Both the position numbers and the translations under genes were made by a program. A DNA stretch of 64,000 bases, taken from assembly GCF_029937755.1 (NCBI RefSeq), contig NZ_JAPYPG010000008.1, positions 62,001 through 126,000 of the forward strand, in the 5' to 3' direction. Under the pieces are notes generated by a model that was not told the DNA's origin, searched no databases, and worked only from the letters and a program-made list of their open reading frames with translations. The stretch comes from Henriciella sp. (GTDB lineage Bacteria > Pseudomonadota > Alphaproteobacteria > Caulobacterales > Hyphomonadaceae). How positions within the stretch are numbered: the first letter of the stretch is position 1; each line of letters opens with the position of its first letter. Positions 26,569 through 34,553 of the stretch are shown here, in pieces.

Positions 26569-28749
26569 CTAGCCGCCGAACTGCCAGCTCGCCGCGATCT
26601 TGTAGTTGCGGCCGGGTTCATAGACGCCTTCGAAGACGCGCTCATAACGCTCGTCGAAGATGTTATCGATGCCCGCATCGAAGCGGATACCCGGCAGGCC
26701 GTCCGGTGACCAGCTCGCATAGATGTCGGCAACGGCATAGGAGTCGCGCGTCTCGGCTATGGTCGATCCGCCTGCCCCGTCGCTCTCATAGCGCGTGAAG
26801 TCGCTCGCATGCTGGAGACGCACACCAAAGATCGCGTCCCACTCATGGGCTTTCAGCCCCATGTCGAGGGACACCCGGTCCGGGCTCAGCGTGCCGAGAT
26901 CGGAACCGGTCGAGAGGTCCGCGCCCTCGATGGAGGAATAGCTCGCGCGAATGAAGGAGCGGTCGCTGTCATAGCGAAGCTCGCCTTCCACGCCCTCGAT
27001 CTCCGCGCTCGAGACATTGGCCGAACTCGTCGTGCCGGCCGAGCACGGGAAGAAGGGGGGTGCGAAACAGGTGGCGCTATAGCTGAAGTCGACCGAGAGA
27101 TTGATCAGGTCTTCAACCTCGCTCTCATAATACGACACCTTGGCCTGGACGCGGTCTCCCGATGAGACGACATCATGAAAATCCAGCCCGGCGCCGACTT
27201 CCACGGTCTCCGTCTTCTCCGGCTTCAGGTCGGCATTCGGGATGAATTCGTTGGTGACGAAGACAAAGGAACCTGCGCCGGGATCGAACAGGATCGGGTG
27301 CGGCACCTCGAAGTGGGTACCATCGAGATAGAGCTCGTTGACCGAGGGGGCGCGGAAGCCTTCCGAGTAACTCCCGAAAACGCGGAGCCATTCGACAGGG
27401 CCATAACTCGCGGCGAAGCGGGGCGAGACGGCGCTGTCTTCATTTTCGCCGGTCGCGGTCTCGGAATCGGACGAGAATTCGTCATAGCGAACACCGGGGA
27501 TCAGGATCAGCTGACCCGGCAGGCCGAACGGACGCTCGGCAACGGCCTCAATCTGCGCAAACAGGCCCATGAACTCGGATTCAGCATCCGGCACACCGCC
27601 CCGAACGCCATCGCCGGTCTCACTGTCGAAGCCGGTCTGCTCGTCGCGATACCAGTCCCCGCCAATGGTGAAAGTCGTCTGCACCGGGCCGAGATCGAAA
27701 CGCGAAGCATTGCGCGCGCTGACGCCGGTCGTCTCGATCTCGCGGGAAATGGTGCGCGGGACCGTGGCGTCGAATTCCTCCACTTCCGTGGTCGTCTGGT
27801 AGACGGTAAGGTCACTGTCGAGCAGTTTGCTGGCAGGATTGAAGCCGGCGCCAATGCGGTAAGTGTCGGAGGTGATGTCCTTGTCGACATTGCGGTCCAA
27901 AACGCTGTCGCCTGTGCCCAGCGTGCCCTGGCCATTGTTTGGCTCGAAAGCGGAATTCCCGAAACGCTGCCAGGAGGCTTCAAGGCTCAGCGCGTCCGTA
28001 AGCGCATAGCGCCCCTTTACCAGGCCCGTGGTGATCTCATCATCCGATGGCAGGCTCGAGCCATCGCCCAGCTCGATATCGCCCGACTGGCGCAGGCCGA
28101 TCGAGGCGAGGCCATCGAACTTGCCGGTATTGGTGAACGCACTGAGGCTGGTCAGCGTCTCCTCATTGACCGACTGATAGGCCGCACGCACTCGCGCGCC
28201 CCAGCTCTGCCCCTCTTCCAGCAGGTCTTCGGCGTCGGCGCTTTCCAGCGCGAGAACCCCGCCCACTGCGCCGGAGCCATAAAGCGCCGAGGCCGGACCG
28301 CGCACGACTTCAGCCGTCCCCAGCAGCGCCGGGTCAGCGAAGAAGCGGCCATCATGGGCGGAAGTGAAGGACTGGCGCGCGCCATCGAGCAGGATCAGCA
28401 CATTCTGGCCGGTAAAGCCGCGCAGGCTCGGCACTTCGCCGGTTCGCCTCGGCCCGCCGGAAAACTCCATGCCCGGCACATCGCGCAGCAGATCGGACAC
28501 AGAAGACGGCGTGCGCAGCTCGATCTCGTCGCGCGTGATCACGCTCACCTGGCCCGGATAATCGAAGACCGGGATCGGGTTGCTCGTGCCGTAGACAGTA
28601 ACCGTCTCCTGACGCTGTTCCGGTTCGGGTGTCGCCCCACTGTCCTCGGCGTCCTGGGCCAAAGCCGTTCCCGCCAGCGCAAGTCCGCTCGCTGTGGCGA
28701 ACATCGCCCGCGCAAACCGGCGGCGACCGGATCCAGTTTTCATCGTCAT
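26569..28749 (-). CDS. TonB-dependent outer-membrane receptor, probably haem-type
   Basis: About 726 residues. Signal peptide up to GLALAGTALAQ, then a plug domain (PGQVSVITRDEIELRTPSSVSDLL...SLRGFTGQNVLILLDGARQ, ending VVRGPASALYGSGAVGGVLAL) and a 22-strand barrel ending in AASWQFGG. The FRAP box (GFRAPSVNELYLDGTHFE) and NADLKPE resemble the FRAP/NPNL region of haem/haemoglobin receptors, so haem or another iron chelate is the likely ligand. GAGGGA five nt upstream fixes the ATG at 28749. Divergent from a DUF6607-like gene over a Fur-box-like promoter. No tonB/exbBD nearby. Confidence 0.9.
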   Translation of the reverse strand: MTMKTGSGRRRFARAMFATASGLALAGTALAQDAEDSGATPEPEQRQETVTVYGTSNPIPVFDYPGQVSVITRDEIELRTPSSVSDLLRDVPGMEFSGGPRRTGEVPSLRGFTGQNVLILLDGARQSFTSAHDGRFFADPALLGTAEVVRGPASALYGSGAVGGVLALESADAEDLLEEGQSWGARVRAAYQSVNEETLTSLSAFTNTGKFDGLASIGLRQSGDIELGDGSSLPSDDEITTGLVKGRYALTDALSLEASWQRFGNSAFEPNNGQGTLGTGDSVLDRNVDKDITSDTYRIGAGFNPASKLLDSDLTVYQTTTEVEEFDATVPRTISREIETTGVSARNASRFDLGPVQTTFTIGGDWYRDEQTGFDSETGDGVRGGVPDAESEFMGLFAQIEAVAERPFGLPGQLILIPGVRYDEFSSDSETATGENEDSAVSPRFAASYGPVEWLRVFGSYSEGFRAPSVNELYLDGTHFEVPHPILFDPGAGSFVFVTNEFIPNADLKPEKTETVEVGAGLDFHDVVSSGDRVQAKVSYYESEVEDLINLSVDFSYSATCFAPPFFPCSAGTTSSANVSSAEIEGVEGELRYDSDRSFIRASYSSIEGADLSTGSDLGTLSPDRVSLDMGLKAHEWDAIFGVRLQHASDFTRYESDGAGGSTIAETRDSYAVADIYASWSPDGLPGIRFDAGIDNIFDERYERVFEGVYEPGRNYKIAASWQFGG

Positions 28750-28777
28750 ATCATTCCCTCGCAATACAAATAACTCA

Positions 28778-28849
28778 TAATGAGACTCACTCGCATTCTC
28801 ATTACATGACAGAGCTCGTATTGCAAATAATTCTCAGTTTCATTATCAC
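28778..28849. promoter_or_regulatory. Fur-box-like divergent control region
   Basis: AT-rich gap between the TonB receptor and the DUF6607-like gene. It contains the inverted repeat TAATGAGA (28778-28785) / TCTCATTA (28797-28804) and a second Fur-like stretch ATAATTCTCAGTTTCATTAT (about 28827-28846). Outer GCAATAC (28761-28767) and GTATTGC (28818-28824) are also complementary. Position and AATGAGA/TCTCATT composition match Fur sites at iron-uptake genes; binding is inferred. Confidence 0.65.
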
Positions 28850-28886
28850 TAAGGGCAATCAACACTGATCTGCCGAGGGAAAACCA

Positions 28887-29897
28887 ATGCTCAACCTGAC
28901 CCGAACCGCCGCAATTGGCGCACTCGCCTGCGCCCTGTCCGCGCCTGTCTTGGCCGAGGCGCCAGACGATAATCCCGGTTTCGAAAAGGACCGCGAAGCC
29001 ATTCTCGCCATGGCCGGAAATTACGATGTCACTTTCGATTTCCGCGAGACCGTCCCACTGGCCGAAGGCTATGAAGTCAAAGAGCCGAAGCTTTCGGGTG
29101 GCTACGAAATCGTGCGTGTCATCGAGGATACGGGTGAGTTTATCAGCCTCCAGCACATCCTCGTTGTCGGGGACGAAGGCGAGGAGTTTCCGATCAAGCA
29201 CTGGCGCCAGGACTGGACCTATGAACCATCCGAGGTGCTGACCTTCATCGGCGGCAATGCCTGGGAGATGCGCCCTGTCCCGGCCAGTGAAAGCGAAGGC
29301 CAGTGGGCTCAGGAAGTCTATCAGGTCGACGATTCACCGCGCTATGGCGCTGTTGGCGACTGGACCCATGACAACAGTGTTTCGCAATGGACGCCCCCGG
29401 CCGAGTGGCGTCCCCTGCCCCGCCGCGACATGACCACCAGGGACGATTATGACGCGGTGCTGGCCGTCAACCGCCACACAATCACGCCCTTCGGCTGGGT
29501 GCATGAGCAGAATAATTCCAAGCTCGTTCTGGATGAAAATCCGCATGTGCTTGTGCGGGAGATCGGCGTGAACACCTACCGCCACTTCGAGGATTACCCG
29601 GTCGAGGTCGGCGATGATTACTGGACCGCCACAAAGGATTACTGGGCCGGGGTCCGCGCCGAATGGGAGGCCCTCGAAGATGCCGGAGAGCCTTTTGGCC
29701 TGACCATGCAGGGCGAACCGGAAGCGCTTTACCAGCCGCTGCTGGAGCTTGCCGGCGAGGTCGAGGAGGGCACAACGCCGACGCAGGACGCCATCTCCGA
29801 AGCCTCAGACGTCATTGCCGAATACACCACGACCGAGATCGGCACGCTGTCCAGCCGCGTAAATGACGCGCCCGAAAAAGAAGACGGGGCCTATTAG
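28887..29897 (+). CDS. Secreted DUF6607-like protein
   Basis: 336 residues. Signal peptide MLNLTRTAAIGALACALSAPVLA. The mature protein begins with DREAILAMAGNYDVTFDFRETVPL, then HWRQDWTYEPSEVLTFIGGNAWE, SVSQWTPPAEWRPLPRRD and ITPFGWVHEQNNSKLV, which I recognise as the uncharacterised DUF6607 family. No enzyme motif is visible. The start at 28887 is preceded by CCGAGGGAAAACC. Shares its promoter region with the TonB receptor and is thus probably iron-controlled and functionally linked (periplasmic or outer-membrane partner). The stop codon lies in the loop of a terminator that serves the opposite strand. Confidence 0.78.
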   Translation: MLNLTRTAAIGALACALSAPVLAEAPDDNPGFEKDREAILAMAGNYDVTFDFRETVPLAEGYEVKEPKLSGGYEIVRVIEDTGEFISLQHILVVGDEGEEFPIKHWRQDWTYEPSEVLTFIGGNAWEMRPVPASESEGQWAQEVYQVDDSPRYGAVGDWTHDNSVSQWTPPAEWRPLPRRDMTTRDDYDAVLAVNRHTITPFGWVHEQNNSKLVLDENPHVLVREIGVNTYRHFEDYPVEVGDDYWTATKDYWAGVRAEWEALEDAGEPFGLTMQGEPEALYQPLLELAGEVEEGTTPTQDAISEASDVIAEYTTTEIGTLSSRVNDAPEKEDGAY

Positions 29898-29905
29898 GCC
29901 CCGTC
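29875..29905 (-). terminator. Rho-independent terminator for the 51-residue protein gene
   Basis: Stem GACGGGGCC (29883-29891) pairs with GGCCCCGTC (29897-29905), loop TATTA. On the minus strand it is followed by TTCTTTTT (29882-29875). It overlaps the stop codon of the plus-strand DUF6607-like gene and supports the small minus-strand gene as a real unit. Confidence 0.82.
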
Positions 29906-29951
29906 TCTCCCGTCGGCGATTTTCCGCGACGGTTTACCCCCTCGGTAAAGA

Positions 29952-30107
29952 CTAGTCTTCGTAGTCTTCTTCACCGATATCGCCCCAGAGGACCTTTCGG
30001 CTGGAGTGGGCGGCCTCGACCGTTACGATCAGGGCCGCCCCTGCCAGAACCCACCATGCCGTTGCAGGATTGCTTGCAACGTTCATCACCATTTCCACCA
30101 TCTTCAT
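29952..30107 (-). CDS. 51-residue membrane protein, unknown function
   Basis: Minus strand reads MKMVEMVMNVASNPATAWW... from 30107, a single hydrophobic helix (TAWWVLAGAALIVTVEAA, about 16-33), then a basic turn (HSSRK) and an acidic tail ending DIGEEDYED. An intrinsic terminator lies 47 bp past the stop in the correct orientation. Codon use fits neighbouring genes. No strong Shine-Dalgarno (GAGGCG five nt upstream is partial). Several ATGs near the start make the exact N-terminus uncertain. No family recognised. Confidence 0.65.
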   Translation of the reverse strand: MKMVEMVMNVASNPATAWWVLAGAALIVTVEAAHSSRKVLWGDIGEEDYED

Positions 30108-30257
30108 CACGCCTCGGGCTTGTTGTTCGTCCGTTGAGACCGTTATCGCTGTGACCTCTTAACGGGAGCTGAGCAAACCGCATGCCGTGCAGCTGGAATG
30201 GTAAGCGAAATGCGGGCTTTTCTTTACCCGGCTTGCCAATGGATTAAAGAAGGCGCC

Positions 30258-30884
30258 ATGAGCACAAGCCCGAAACCCGTCGCCAGAAAGGCGCCCGCCC
30301 GCGTCTGGCAGCGCATGCTGTCGGGCCGCCGGCTGGATCTGCTCGATCCATCGCCGGTCGATATCGAAGTCGATGACATTGCCCACGGTCTTGCCCGTGT
30401 CGCCCGCTGGAACGGGCAGACGCTGGGCGACCATGCCTTTTCCGTCGCACAGCACAGTGTCGTGGTGGAACAGGTCTGCGCCGCGCTTGAGCCTGGCATC
30501 CGTCCGGCCGAACGCCTGATGGCGTTGCATCATGACGCCGCTGAATATGTGATCGGCGACATGATCTCACCTTTCAAGACAGTCCTCGGCGACGGCTACA
30601 AGGATATCGAGAACCGGCTCACCGAAGCCATCCATATCCGGTTCGGCCTACCTGCCCGCCTGCCCGCGAGCCTGAAGCGACTGATCAAGCGCGCCGATCA
30701 TATCTGCGCCTGGTACGAGGCCACCCAGCTTGCCGGGTTTGGCACGACGGAAGCCGACCGCTTCTTCGGATCACCGCCGCGCACCATCCAGCTCGAACTC
30801 AAGCCGGAAGCGCCAACGGTTGCCCAGAAACGGTTCGTTGCGCGCCATGAAACCTTGCTGAAGGACATGGAGGCGCGCCGGTGA
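30258..30884 (+). CDS. HD-domain hydrolase, YfbR-like
   Basis: About 208 residues. HD-superfamily metal site: His in LGDHAFSVAQHS and the HD pair in ALHHDAAEYVIGDM, followed by SPFKTVLG, the pattern of YfbR-like 5'-deoxynucleotidases. The enzyme would dephosphorylate (deoxy)nucleoside monophosphates in the cytosol. The ATG at 30258 has AAAGAAGG upstream; the 20 in-frame codons before it are judged non-coding. Its stop overlaps by 4 nt the GTG start of the next gene, an NrtR-like regulator, suggesting a link to nucleotide or NAD metabolism. Confidence 0.87.
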   Translation: MSTSPKPVARKAPARVWQRMLSGRRLDLLDPSPVDIEVDDIAHGLARVARWNGQTLGDHAFSVAQHSVVVEQVCAALEPGIRPAERLMALHHDAAEYVIGDMISPFKTVLGDGYKDIENRLTEAIHIRFGLPARLPASLKRLIKRADHICAWYEATQLAGFGTTEADRFFGSPPRTIQLELKPEAPTVAQKRFVARHETLLKDMEARR

Positions 30885-31828
30885 CAACAGCGCTCATCAT
30901 TGGCCTTTCGGTCGTGATTGTCGCTGCGGACGGCGAGACGCCCTGCGTGCTGGTCACCCGCCGCAATGGCGGGCTCACGGCGCTACCCTTCGGGACGTTC
31001 GACCCGGCAGAGCACCGCACCTTCGAGATCGCGCTACGCGGCTGGGTGCGCGAGCAGACCGGCTTCGATCTCGGCTATGTCGAGCAGCTCTATACCTTCG
31101 GGGACCGTGACCGCGAGACCCCGGAAGCCACACTTGCCGACACGCCTGAAAACGCCCGCGTCGTCTCTGTCGGCTACCTCGGCCTGACGCCGGACCCGAC
31201 GCGCCCGCCGGAAGCGCTCGAAGCGCGCTGGCGCGGCTGGTATGGCCACTTCCCCTGGGAAGACCACCGCAATGGCCGCCCGGGGATTATCGACGCGGTC
31301 ATCGCGCCACGGCTGCAAACATGGGCGGCAGGCAGTGAAAACCGCCAGTCACGCGCCCGTCTGGCTTTCGGCCTGGAGGGGCAGGACTGGATCGATGACC
31401 GTGTGCTGGAACGCTACGAACTGCTCTATGAGGCCGGGCTCGTCACCGAATGCGCGCGTGACGCCGGCCTGCCGCTGCCGGACGTGAAGCTCGGCGAGCC
31501 AATGGCCTCGGATCACCGCCGCATCCTCGCAACCGCCATGGGCCGCCTGCGCGGCAAGATCCGCTATCGCCCCGTCGTCTTCGAGCTGATGCCGGAGCGG
31601 TTCACGCTCTCGGCCCTGCAGCTGACCTGCGAGGGCATTCTCGGCCTGCGTCTGCACAAGCAGAACTTCCGCCGCGCGCTCGACCGCGCCGGACTTGTCG
31701 AGGGAACAGGTGAAATGATGGCCGCGACCGGCGGACGCCCGGCCGAACTTTTCCGCTTCTGCCGTGATAAATTCCGCCGGAGTGCCGCGCTCGGCATCAC
31801 CACACCGGCCATGCGCCGGGAGGGCTAA
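30881..31828 (+). CDS. Nudix-domain protein with NrtR-like C-terminal winged helix
   Basis: 315 residues starting with GTG in a GTGA overlap with the HD hydrolase. N-terminal Nudix fold (about 1-150), but the Nudix box is degenerate: G38 and E44 are kept, while the REUxEE core reads RGWVREQTG, so hydrolase activity is doubtful. The C-terminal half (about 215-310: RPVVFELMPERFTLSALQLTCEGILG, KQNFRRALDRAGLVE, GRPAELFRF) is the winged-helix DNA-binding domain of NrtR regulators of NAD metabolism. I infer a transcription factor sensing a nucleotide such as ADP-ribose. The operon partner may be its target. Confidence 0.83.
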   Translation: MTTALIIGLSVVIVAADGETPCVLVTRRNGGLTALPFGTFDPAEHRTFEIALRGWVREQTGFDLGYVEQLYTFGDRDRETPEATLADTPENARVVSVGYLGLTPDPTRPPEALEARWRGWYGHFPWEDHRNGRPGIIDAVIAPRLQTWAAGSENRQSRARLAFGLEGQDWIDDRVLERYELLYEAGLVTECARDAGLPLPDVKLGEPMASDHRRILATAMGRLRGKIRYRPVVFELMPERFTLSALQLTCEGILGLRLHKQNFRRALDRAGLVEGTGEMMAATGGRPAELFRFCRDKFRRSAALGITTPAMRREG

Positions 31829-31844
31829 GGGATCGTCTCAAAAA

Positions 31845-31929
31845 CCGCCTCCCTGACGCACGTCAGGGTCCATGGCGGCTGGAAGGTGGTCTCAACCGCC
31901 ATGGGTCCCAGCTTTCGCTGGGAAGGCGG
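31845..31929 (-). repeat. Bipartite palindromic intergenic repeat, copy 2
   Basis: Lies between convergent stops of the Nudix and rhomboid genes. On the minus strand it reads CCGCCTTCCCAGCG..., CCATGGCGGTTGAGACC, then CCAGCCGCCATGGACCCTGAC... to AGGCGG: two palindromic half-units with a short linker. Co-linear with copy 1 (15983-16062), which lies in the opposite orientation. Each half can fold as a hairpin. Confidence 0.88.
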
Positions 31930-31954
31930 AGGATAGCTATGGCTGAGCTTGAGA

Positions 31955-32734
31955 TCAGATGTGACGCAGTCGCTCGGCCAGCGCCGGATTGAAGAAGCGT
32001 AGCATCAGCGGAAACAGGACGAACCCGCCCGCCAGCCCGCCAATGTGCGCCATCCATGCGAGCTGCATGCCGAAGGTCGCCGCGATCAGCATGTTACCGA
32101 CAACCGCGATCACCAGGTTGATGACCAGCCACGGCATGGACATGCGGACAGCCTGTTTGAACCCGCCTTGCAGCCAGCCCACCGCGGGCAGGAAACCGGA
32201 CAGCGCAGAAGAGGCCCCGATCACGATTTCGGAGCGGTTCATGAACTCGCCCCAGGCGATCTGGGCGAGCGCACCGGCAATCGCTGCGCCCGCAAAGAAA
32301 ACGAGAAAGCCGACAGCGCCTTTGCCGCCCCGTCCAAATGCCATGGCGATGGGCGGGCCGAAGGCGATCATCGCCGTCATGTTCATGGCCAGATGGAAGA
32401 AGCCGCCATGCAGCAGAACGTGCAGGATGAGTGGCGGGAAATCTCCGAATGGACGCGTCACATCCGCGAATTCCGGGCCCGTCAGGATGGCGCCAGCCGC
32501 GAACATCCAGTTCTCGAGATAGGGGTCGGCCATGAACTGGATGATGCTCGTGCCGATAATGACCGCCGTCAGCGCCAGGACAATCGCTGGAAAGCGATTG
32601 AAGACGGGTTCACGCGGGCGAAGGTCCTGGGAGGGGTCGTAGCGATACACCCGGCAAATATGGGGCAGCGCCAGCCGGGTTAAAGGCTGGGCCTGTTGCA
32701 GCACAAACAATGCCGCGTCATCCCCCAACGTCAT
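31955..32734 (-). CDS. Rhomboid-family intramembrane protease
   Basis: 259 residues with six predicted transmembrane helices. Rhomboid landmarks: HVLLHGGFFHLAMNM (HxxxN region of helix 2), the serine motif IGASSALSGF (GxSx; the usual GASG reads GASS) and the catalytic His in WMAHIGGLAGG. Both catalytic residues are present, so activity is expected despite the Ser for Gly change. About 45 residues precede the first helix and may be cytoplasmic. The substrate is unknown. It is divergent from an acyl-CoA dehydrogenase gene with only 37 bp between starts. Confidence 0.88.
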   Translation of the reverse strand: MTLGDDAALFVLQQAQPLTRLALPHICRVYRYDPSQDLRPREPVFNRFPAIVLALTAVIIGTSIIQFMADPYLENWMFAAGAILTGPEFADVTRPFGDFPPLILHVLLHGGFFHLAMNMTAMIAFGPPIAMAFGRGGKGAVGFLVFFAGAAIAGALAQIAWGEFMNRSEIVIGASSALSGFLPAVGWLQGGFKQAVRMSMPWLVINLVIAVVGNMLIAATFGMQLAWMAHIGGLAGGFVLFPLMLRFFNPALAERLRHI

Positions 32735-32771
32735 GAATTGATTTCGCGGGCGGACCCGTCAGGATCGTCTC

Positions 32772-33953
32772 ATGAGCAAGACACGCGACATCACTTTCGA
32801 CAGCCTCCGTCCGCCCGCCCCGTGGATGGACGATACCCATTCAATATGGCGCAACTCGGTCCGCGCCTTCATCGACAAGGAACTCGTTCCAAACATCGAA
32901 GAGTGGGAAGAGGCCGGACAGATTCCGCGCGACGTCTATCCCAAGGCGGCAGACGCCGGCCTGATCGGGATGGGCTATCCCGAGGAATATGGCGGCGCCG
33001 GCACCGATTTCGACCGCTTCCACGGCACTGTCACGTCCGAAGAACTGGCCCGCATGGGCGCCGGGGGCGTCTCGTCAGCGCTGATGATCCACGGCATCGG
33101 CCTGCCGCCAATCATGGCGCTCGGCACCGAGGAGATGAAGCAGGAGATCGCGCCCCAGGTTCTCTCCGGCAAGAAACAGATCAGCCTTGGCATTACCGAG
33201 CCCGGTGGCGGCTCGGATGTCGCGCAGTTGAAGACCAATGCGAAGCGCTCCGGCAATGGCTGGGTCGTCAACGGCTCGAAGACTTACATTACTGGCGGCA
33301 TGACCTCGAAATGGCTCACCTGCGCCGTCCGCACCGGCGGGCCGGGCATGGGCGGCATTTCGCTGATGCTGATCGATCTCGAAGCTGAGGGTGTCTCCCG
33401 CACGAGCCTGCCGAAGATGGGCTGGTGGGCCTCCGATACCGCGACGATCCATCTGGACGATGTCTTCGTGGCGCCGGAAAACCTGATCGGCGAGGTCGAC
33501 AAGGGCTTTTACGGCATCATGGCGAACTTCAATGGCGAGCGCCTCGGCATGGCCGCGCAGGCGACCGCCTATGCCCGCGTCTGCATCGAGGAAGCCGCGG
33601 CCTGGGCCCAGCAGCGCGAGACCTTCGGCAAGCGCCTCGCGGACCACCAGGTCATCCGCCACAAGATTGCCGCCATGTGCCAGCGTGTCTGGGCCACGAC
33701 GGCGATGCTCGACCAGCTGACATGGCGCGTTCAGAGCGGCGAACAGCCGATCGGTGAACTTGCCATGCTGAAGGTGCAGGCGACCGAGACGATGGAATTC
33801 TGCGCCCGCGAGGCCATGCAGATCCTTGGCGGCGCCGGGTTCATCCGCGGCCACCGTGTGGAACGCATCTATCGTGAGGTGCGCGTCATGGCGATTGGCG
33901 GCGGCTCGGAAGAGATCATGCGCGACCTGACGGCACGGCAGCTGGGGCTCTGA
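32772..33953 (+). CDS. Acyl-CoA dehydrogenase
   Basis: 393 residues, FAD-dependent alpha,beta-desaturation of acyl-CoA. The ACAD blocks are visible: DAGLIGMGYPEEYGGAG, SLGITEPGGGSDVAQLKT (FAD/substrate), VVNGSKTYITGG, RETFGKRLADHQ and MQILGGAGFIRGHRVERIYR. The C-terminal MAIGGGSEEIMRDL holds the candidate catalytic Glu at the position of the IYEGTxxI motif. Chain length specificity unknown. Cytoplasmic. Stands alone; a small lipoprotein follows after 77 bp. Confidence 0.94.
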   Translation: MSKTRDITFDSLRPPAPWMDDTHSIWRNSVRAFIDKELVPNIEEWEEAGQIPRDVYPKAADAGLIGMGYPEEYGGAGTDFDRFHGTVTSEELARMGAGGVSSALMIHGIGLPPIMALGTEEMKQEIAPQVLSGKKQISLGITEPGGGSDVAQLKTNAKRSGNGWVVNGSKTYITGGMTSKWLTCAVRTGGPGMGGISLMLIDLEAEGVSRTSLPKMGWWASDTATIHLDDVFVAPENLIGEVDKGFYGIMANFNGERLGMAAQATAYARVCIEEAAAWAQQRETFGKRLADHQVIRHKIAAMCQRVWATTAMLDQLTWRVQSGEQPIGELAMLKVQATETMEFCAREAMQILGGAGFIRGHRVERIYREVRVMAIGGGSEEIMRDLTARQLGL

Positions 33954-34030
33954 CTCCCGGAAATTCGATGGATTTCTGAACGCGACACGCGCTCGGCACG
34001 TTATGCTTATAGTCTGCGGAGAAATCATCG

Positions 34031-34456
34031 ATGAAACTGTACTGGCTCGCCCCGGCTGCCCTCGCCCTGATCACCGCATGTGGCAGTGACGAAACCGAGA
34101 CGCCGACCCTGTTCTCGAACTGTGTAACCGTGATGTCCGACCCGGAACTTTCCCGGGAACTCGCCGAGGCGTCGACCTCGCCGGACGCGGCCTGCACCTG
34201 CCTTCAGGCGCATGTGAAGGAGGATGAGGACACCAAGCGCATGCTGGGCATCTTCTTCTCTGATCTCGCCAGCGCAATGCAGGCGTCCGGCGAAAGCGCT
34301 GAAGACTTGGCCGGACGGCTGATCGCCCGTTCGATGCTGCCGGACGAAGGATCTGGCGATCCAACCTTCGCCGACGCGATGCCTGTCTTCAACAATGTCT
34401 TCGAAGAGCTGCTGAGCGACATCGAAGAAAATGATGGTGCCTGCCCGGCCGTCTAG
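34031..34456 (+). CDS. Small lipoprotein, unknown function
   Basis: 141 residues. Signal with lipobox LITAC (Cys17) in MKLYWLAPAALALITACGSD. The mature part has Cys31, the pair C55/C57 (AACTC) and a C-terminal Cys, and is mostly acidic helices. GCGGAGAAATC precedes the ATG. No family recognised. It converges with the ompW gene; the terminator in the gap is oriented for ompW. Probably periplasmic and disulphide-stabilised. Confidence 0.7.
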   Translation: MKLYWLAPAALALITACGSDETETPTLFSNCVTVMSDPELSRELAEASTSPDAACTCLQAHVKEDEDTKRMLGIFFSDLASAMQASGESAEDLAGRLIARSMLPDEGSGDPTFADAMPVFNNVFEELLSDIEENDGACPAV

Positions 34457-34486
34457 CGGTGACCAGTATGGGGCCTCCCCTTCCCC

Positions 34487-34520
34487 AAAAAAATACGGGC
34501 CCTCCATCCTGGAGGGCCCG
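34487..34520 (-). terminator. Rho-independent terminator after ompW
   Basis: Stem CGGGCCCTCCA (34496-34506) pairs with TGGAGGGCCCG (34510-34520), 11 bp with a 3-nt loop. On the minus strand it is followed by TATTTTTTT (34495-34487). It ends the ompW transcript 34 bp past its stop. Confidence 0.95.
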
Positions 34521-34553
34521 CGGGGGCAACTAATCTGCCAGGGAGGTGGCGGA

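Noticed and set aside
27175..28773. Long plus-strand open frame opposite the TonB receptor
   Set aside because: Antisense shadow of a clearly identified receptor; low-complexity composition and no motif.
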